Shown here: piece by piece, positions 1 through 64,000 of the stretch | How the letters are laid out: each line of letters opens with the position of its first letter | Numbering within the stretch: the first letter of the stretch is position 1 | Assembly (NCBI GenBank): GCA_031763025.1 | Contig: JASSKH010000031.1 | Coordinates: forward strand, 3,273,783 to 3,337,782 | DNA from: Macrocystis pyrifera | Taxonomy: Eukaryota; Sar; Phaeophyceae; Laminariales; Laminariaceae | Direction of reading: 5' to 3' | Length of the DNA stretch: 64,000 nt | Made by a program: the position numbers and the translations under genes | The notes under the pieces: generated by a model | The model's database searches: none | What the model saw: the letters and a program-made list of their open reading frames with translations, nothing else | Told to the model about the DNA's origin: nothing

Positions 1-1364
1 TATGATGTGATGTGCAGGATCCATACAGTACACATCCAACCCAAAACAACACATTCTAGACGCTGCAGACCATATGGCTCCTACCCGGTAGCGAGAGCCA
101 CGTGGATCAATCTCACAGACCAGGAAAAACATATGTCCTGACTTTTCAACATGACGCAGCAGTGGGAATCTGTTGTCTGTCCGCTATGTGGATTGTGTGC
201 ACGCTTCTGAAACCTCGAGCTATTCATCTCCATTCGAAAACTTATAGCCGTCGATGCGTCCTACGATAGGGGTAGGACATTTTCCTTATTTTTTTTTTCT
301 GGATGACGGGGTGCCTTAACCCAAAATCGTCGGAAGGCCGATCTTGTTTCGAAAAATGGCGTTTTTTTTTTTTGTACTTGGGCCATGGAATTATTCATCG
401 GGATGCAATTTGATTTTTGCTGAAGTCGGTTTTCGGGTGACGTACGGAGCTCCATAAGTGAGGAGCGTCAGAAATATTCGATCTCTATCATCGTAGAACG
501 CCTCCGCGGCGGTCGGGGTTAAGGCTCTGACCTGACGGGAACCAGACAAAACAAGACCCGATGACCACCGTAATGCGATGTCTGGTCACCCCGATCGACC
601 GCGACTAAACGCAGGACGCCACTCTGCCCAAAACCCAGGCTGTGTACCGCCGTGCGTGTTTCCCAGCGGTTGCACTGAAAGATGACTATTTGCCAATCGA
701 AATCACAGACATTCGGGACGTACAAACCAGAGGTATCACGACCTTAAGAACGGCATTGTGTATGTGTACTGAAGTGTCTCGGCTATGGACCCCCACTCGG
801 CTAGGAAATCGTTTGGACTCGAGGGTGGTGGCGGCGTTATCGTACCCCCACGTGTCACACACAAGCATGCAAACCTACCGCGCATTCTGACAGATCATCG
901 TGCCACGTCTTACGCTACAGAAAATTCAGGGCGTATCCATTCGATGTTTGAACGATTAATCTCATGTCGCCGCGCGTGGGAGCAGTATGGCGGACGATCT
1001 GACACCGGATTCCTGGGTTGAGACTAGACAAACCCTTCATAATATAGTGCGTAAATACGGCGGCAGAAAAGGCAATGCGTGGGAGAGTTAAGGCTCGAAA
1101 GAGCTCGTATCCCTGCACCATACCACCAAAGATGTCAGAAGACCTCACTGTCACCCTGAATTGACACACATCAACTTTGCCTTGAAATCTTTGATTGACA
1201 CCAAAAACTACAAGGTTTCAGTGCGGAACCCTCGGTTCTGCACCCTTGACAGCGCACGTTTGGCCATGTTTGACACGTTTCATGGCGTACATTACCACGT
1301 GCCAGAGTGCAATTCTAGAGTAGCGGCAGTACTAGGCAGGTCCCGCGGAGAGACGGACGCCCAC
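1..1364. other. 3' flank without a supported exon
   Basis: This stretch should contain or precede the last exons of the helicase gene. Apart from a family D repeat at 253-505 I see no recognisable coding segment. Short open stretches around 1000-1130 on the minus strand do not match the phase of exon 35. Confidence 0.5.
253..505 (-). repeat. Family D repeat
   Basis: Contains GGGATGCAATTTGATTTTTG, AAAATCGTCGGAAGGCCGATC and both GTAGAACGC-type ends, matching 59545-59795 reversed. Confidence 0.75.
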
Positions 1365-60216
<58,852 letters not shown>

Positions 60217-60247
60217 CTGCGATGAAAAAAGCAAACGAAAACGGCCG

Positions 60248-60248
60248 T

Positions 60249-60279
<31 letters not shown>

Positions 60280-60535
60280 CAGTAGTAGTAGTAGTAGTAG
60301 TATAATAGTAGTAGTAGCAGCAGCAACAGTAGTGGGAGGATTAGTAGTAATAGCAGTAGTAGTAGTAGTAGTAGCAGTAGCAGTAGCAGTAGCAGTAGCA
60401 GTAGCAGTAGTAATAGGAGGAGGAGGAGTAGCAGTAGTAGCAGTAGCAGTAGTAATAGGAGTAGGAGGAGGAGGAGGAGGAGGAGGAGGAGGAGGAGGAG
60501 GAGAGTAGCAGTAGTAGTAGTATTAGTAGCAGTGG
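60248..60535. repeat. AGT/AGC/AGG triplet tract
   Basis: Nearly 290 bp of AGT, AGC and AGG triplets, starting about 30 bp upstream of exon 1. Confidence 0.95.
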
Positions 60536-61072
60536 CAGTCCCTAAAAATATTTAAACGCGTCCAGCGACAAGAGGGGTATCTGGCACTTTTTGGTCCAAG
60601 CACATTTCCGATTGACCCCGTCGGCTCCTCGACCCCAATGCCGTTAGAAGAACCCGTGGCTATTTTCGGCAATATTTTGTTGTCATGTACCTACGAGTAG
60701 GCTTGATGGGGAATTGTGTCCTCCGGTTTGCGCGTCCAGCTCTTCTCGAAAGTCAACTTTTTGGGGGGGTTGGAGCTACCCGCCGGTGAGCACGCGTTCT
60801 TCTGTTTGCACACCTCAAGTTTTGGGGGTCGGAAGTTACATGCAGTTGGCGCGAGCGTAGCATTCGATCAAACGCCTGCATTGACGCGGTGCGCCATGTA
60901 TCGCGAAAACGAAACGAACCATACATATTTTTTTTTAAGTTGGAAAGAAAACAAAAGAAAAAAAAAAAAACTGCAAATTTTGGTGGTCACTCACGCGACG
61001 GCTGAAACGAAAATACCTGTATATATAAGCATGACCCTTCCTCACCGTAAGAGTCTCGATCACCTCTCGTGG

Positions 61073-61182
61073 TATTACGGGGGGCCCTAGTATACGAGAC
61101 CTACGGTGCAGACAAAAACGAACATACTCACCCACTTTTTCTAACAATATTTGGTCCTATTTACTATCGTCCCCCGTAATAT
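61073..61182 (-). repeat. Family A MITE-like element
   Basis: Full-length reverse copy, intact TTACGGGGG and CCCCCGTAA. Confidence 0.9.
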
Positions 61183-61284
61183 CAATAGTACTTTATCCGA
61201 GGGGTGTAACGTCTCATCCCGTGAGAAAAGCCCCGAGGAACGCCCTGGTGTTTGGGATAGGCGCTGGTGTTTTAGTAGGTCCTT

Positions 61285-61292
61285 TTGGTTAA

Positions 61293-61324
<32 letters not shown>

Positions 61325-61370
61325 CGTACTCATTTGTTGCTTGCCTTAGTCATTCGATTTTTGTTTGAGG
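61285..61370 (-). repeat. Family C repeat with G run
   Basis: G34 followed by CGTACTCATTTGTTGCTTGC and CTTAGTCATT, matching the other two family C copies. Confidence 0.7.
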
Positions 61371-61979
61371 GGAGGGGGGGGGGGGGTTACTAATTTCGAT
61401 TTTGTTACCCATTGTCATGGGGCCTTACTCCTTTTTTTTATTCCTGCAAAAATTACCCCGCACCGAGCTCATGCAATTTTTACAAAAAATGAATTGCTAC
61501 GGCACGGTAGTGGATGGGGGAGGTATGATGCCGTTATTTCTTTCGGCGGGGCTTAGTACACGATCCCATGATAACCACAAAAAAAAAAAAAAGTTTTTTT
61601 TTTTAGAGTGCACTTTTGATAGTCCGGCCGAGTGGGCCCTGTCTGAGTGGGAGTAGCTCAAGACGAAAAAAGAAGGAAACAATAAAAAAGTGACTCACCC
61701 CCTCTCTCTACAGCAGTGCGTACCGTCCCCAATAGCATCAATCTAGGCGGTTGTTAACACGTAAAAAAAAACAATCAACCAAACAAACACAGGGAATCAA
61801 CCATGCCAACAAACAGAGAAGCAACCATGCTGCTGCTGCTGCCGCTGCTACTGCTGCTGCTGCCGTCGCCGCCTGCGCTTACACGCCGTCTCACCTGACG
61901 CCCATCGTGCTGAAGCTGCCAGGCCCGTCGTATCCCTCGTTTTCTCCAGCCTGCCAGGAGGGACCGAGACCCCAGGCCA

Positions 61980-62019
61980 ATCAGCCCAGCCCAGCCCAGC
62001 CCAGCCCAGCCCAGCCCAC
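61980..62019. repeat. CAGCC tandem repeat
   Basis: About eight CAGCC units. Confidence 0.9.
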
Positions 62020-62256
62020 CAGCGCGGAGGAGACAGCGCGGCACGACCATCGGGATGGACCGGAGCGGATCGGAGCAGAGTGGAGAGGCGACAGCGGCAG
62101 TACGGAAACTTGGCACCGCTATTGACGAGAGGAGAGTAGGAAGGCGATGTCAGAGGGTGTGGCAAGGTCTCCGAATCGATTTTGTAGCAGAAACGGGAAC
62201 CCGCGTTACTATCCCCGCCTTGGGGTAGGATTTTCTCTTCCTCTCTTCCTTCTTGC

Positions 62257-62365
62257 TATTACAGGGGTCCATAGTTAACGGGACCAAATTTTGTTTGTAA
62301 AACTAGGCAAATATATAGGTTTTTATGTACACCATAGGTCCTGTTAACCATGGACCCCCGTAATA
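62257..62365 (+). repeat. Family A MITE-like element
   Basis: Full-length; left end TTACAGGGG. Confidence 0.9.
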
Positions 62366-62782
62366 AATGTATTTTTCCTCTTTTATTTAACTGTTTCCCT
62401 CCTTTGGGCCGCCGGTGTCGTCCTCTCCTTCGTGCTGCCTCGTTCGTGAAGTAGCCGTCTGTCTGTATGTCTGTCTGTCTGTCTGTCTGTTCCCCTTAAT
62501 AGCAGCCTGTCTGACCTGTCTGATCTGTTTGCGTCACTTGTGTTGCGTTTCATTTCACAATTTTTTTTGTTTCTTTCTTTTAATCCCCCCTTTTTTTGTT
62601 TTTATTCCTGGTTTTGCTTGTGTCGTTGTGTTCTCGTACCCGGCACGCGTTGGCATTTCCCTTGTTGATTTTTACCCGTGAATTTGCGATCGTTCGTGAT
62701 TTTTTGCGTTTCGCTGTCTCACACAGCCTGTGAACACAAAACTTGTATCTCTCTTAGGGTGAGGAATCAGGACGGGAACTAT

Positions 62783-62892
62783 TATTACGGGGGGCCATAG
62801 TAAGTAGGACCAAATATTGTGGGTAAAAAAAGGTAAATAAATACTTTTTTGTGTGTACCATAGGTCCTGTTAACTATGGCCCCCCGTAATAT
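62783..62892 (+). repeat. Family A element, left of a tandem pair
   Basis: Full-length; its right flanking TA is also the left flanking TA of the next element. Confidence 0.92.
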
Positions 62893-62999
62893 TACAGGGG
62901 ACCATAGTAAATAGGACCAAATATTGTTAGTAAAAAAAGGTAAATATAAAGGTGTTTGTCTGTACCATAGGTCCTATTTAATATGATCCCCCGGAATAG
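62890..62999 (+). repeat. Family A element, right of a tandem pair
   Basis: Full-length; shares the TA with the preceding copy, showing TA target use. Confidence 0.92.
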
Positions 63000-63167
63000 T
63001 AAGGGTGCTGGTTCGTTGGGTCACAGGAACGGTCGAATGTGACGACAGCAGACACACACCCGAGACCCGTTCCGTATGTACGAGCATCCAGGTTTTTTGT
63101 CCCTTGAACATGGAGTGTATATACAAGTCCTTCATGTGAGGCCAAAAAAAAAACCAGCAGATCAAAC

Positions 63168-63267
63168 TAATACGGGGGGCCATAGTAAATAGGACCAAAT
63201 ATTGTTACTAAAAATAGGTAAATATGTAGGTTTTTATAGGTTCTATTAACTATGGACCCCCGTAATA
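63168..63267 (+). repeat. Family A element with internal deletion
   Basis: About 100 bp; lacks roughly ten bases (ATGTATACC) near the middle, ends intact. Confidence 0.88.
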
Positions 63268-63349
63268 TCATATTAATGGGAGTCGTCGACAAAATCCTCG
63301 ACCGCACAGCTGAGGGTTATTAATATTTACTATTTATAACATATCGCAA

Positions 63350-63420
63350 GTGTCAATATTTCGACCTATCGAAAAGCCTCAATATTTCGACATACCGAAA
63401 AACCTCAACATTTCGATAGG
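63350..63420. repeat. 27-bp tandem repeat
   Basis: About 2.6 copies of a unit containing CAATATTTCGACATACCGAA. Confidence 0.7.
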
Positions 63421-63687
63421 ATGCCGATACGCTTAGAAGGATTTTCCCGATACACGTGCAGTGTGCGCGATCGAAGTACCACACACAGCTTGCAAAAACA
63501 TTTGTTTTTCCGACGAAGTGGTCGATCTCACACAGCGGAGGAATTTTAAGATATTTAGTTTTTTACGATATCGGAAGTTATCGGTATTTCGATTTGAAGA
63601 AAACAACCACCTCAACATTTTGACACGATAGCCAACAGATCACAATATATATATACAATAGTGCTGGATATCGTTTTGTAGTCGAGT

Positions 63688-63735
63688 TGGATACGATACG
63701 ATACGATACGATATGATACGATATGATACGATACA
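63688..63735. repeat. GATAC tandem repeat
   Basis: GATAC/GATAT units; a related GGATATC array is at 38090-38125. Confidence 0.9.
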
Positions 63736-63846
63736 ATTTCGATATTTGATATCTACATCGAAGCCTTCGTGCAGTGTCGGCCAAAGATGTTCTTTCGTAG
63801 GAGACAGCACCTTCACCCCCTGTCGACATCAACTCTGCCATGATAT

Positions 63847-63887
63847 GCTCATGCTCATGCTCATGCTCGTGCTCATGCTCATGCTCA
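63847..63887. repeat. CATGCT tandem repeat
   Basis: About seven CTCATG/CTCGTG units. Confidence 0.9.
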
Positions 63888-64000
63888 GACTGACACTAGC
63901 CTACAAGGTCATAGTGTGACACGCTCGGCCCTACACTCTCGACGGCACACACGTTGCCTTGCTTGACATGTCTCATGACATCTTCGGTGTCGACGGAAGT

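Larger units (their letters stand above)
60217..64000. other. 5' part without a supported exon
   Basis: This lies upstream of exon 1 and holds microsatellites, five family A elements, a family C copy with poly(G), and T-rich and GATAC-rich stretches. No minus-strand segment with family similarity or good codon use stands out. The promoter and first exons are either beyond the window or too diverged to recognise. Confidence 0.5.

Noticed and set aside
1000-1130. Minus-strand stretch reading CLFCRRIYALYY, like a CPxCRxPI segment
   Set aside because: The only acceptor gives a phase that does not match exon 35, and it soon hits a stop; the resemblance is too short.
60700-60850. Minus-strand stretch with KKLTFEKSWTRKPED
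   Set aside because: Looks charged, but there is no donor before its stop.
61775-62165. Minus-strand open frames considered as N-terminal exons
   Set aside because: Dominated by CAGCC and CTG repeats; no codon bias or family similarity.
63713-63850. Minus-strand ATG (MAELMSTGGEGAV) as the gene's start
   Set aside because: No good donor follows and no phase link to exon 1 can be shown.

Overview
The window is eukaryotic nuclear DNA and appears to be filled almost entirely by one very large gene on the minus strand. It encodes a ZNFX1-type protein: a UPF1-like superfamily 1 RNA helicase followed by an array of NFX1-type zinc fingers. I located 35 exons between 60216 (5' side) and 1365 (3' side), 4,963 bp of coding sequence in about 59 kb. 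Exon boundaries were read by eye from GT-AG (once GC-AG) signals, reading-phase agreement and family motifs. The phases of consecutive exons agree everywhere except between exons 2 and 3, where a small exon is probably missing, and within exon 17, whose frame breaks at a run of ten G. Neither the start nor the stop codon is in view, so the gene runs past both window edges, or its terminal exons were not recognisable.

Layout, read 5' to 3' (high to low coordinates). 64000-60217: no exon recognised, only repeats. 60216-47906: N-terminal region leading into the helicase. 46279-43668: Walker A motif and the TNHALDQF motif. 42973-41265: conserved helicase segments. 40046-33632: an insertion of about 447 residues that is glycine-, arginine- and acid-rich. 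32542-16213: remaining helicase motifs (TTT, VVIEEAAE, GDHLQLRP, QRRMRPEI, VDNFQGEE, SLVRSN, RVNVLLSRAK). 14759-2315: NFX1-type zinc-finger array. 1476-1365: a C-terminal RCGH segment. 1364-1: nothing assignable.

The introns average well over 1 kb and are loaded with repeats: (A) about 28 copies or fragments of a palindromic MITE-like element of about 110 bp with TTACGGGGG ends and TA target sites; (B) a repeat of about 270 bp that usually ends in a long poly(C) run; (C) a second short repeat with a poly(C) end; (D) a repeat of about 250 bp; (E) a short palindromic repeat with CAGTCCCG/CGGGAC ends. Homopolymer G/C runs reach 97 bp. Several lie immediately downstream of splice donors.

The long repeat-rich introns, near-equal GC/AT and ZNFX1-type gene fit a multicellular or large-genome eukaryote. 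A stramenopile such as a brown alga is my best guess, but nothing here proves it. I see no second protein gene, rRNA, tRNA or CRISPR array.
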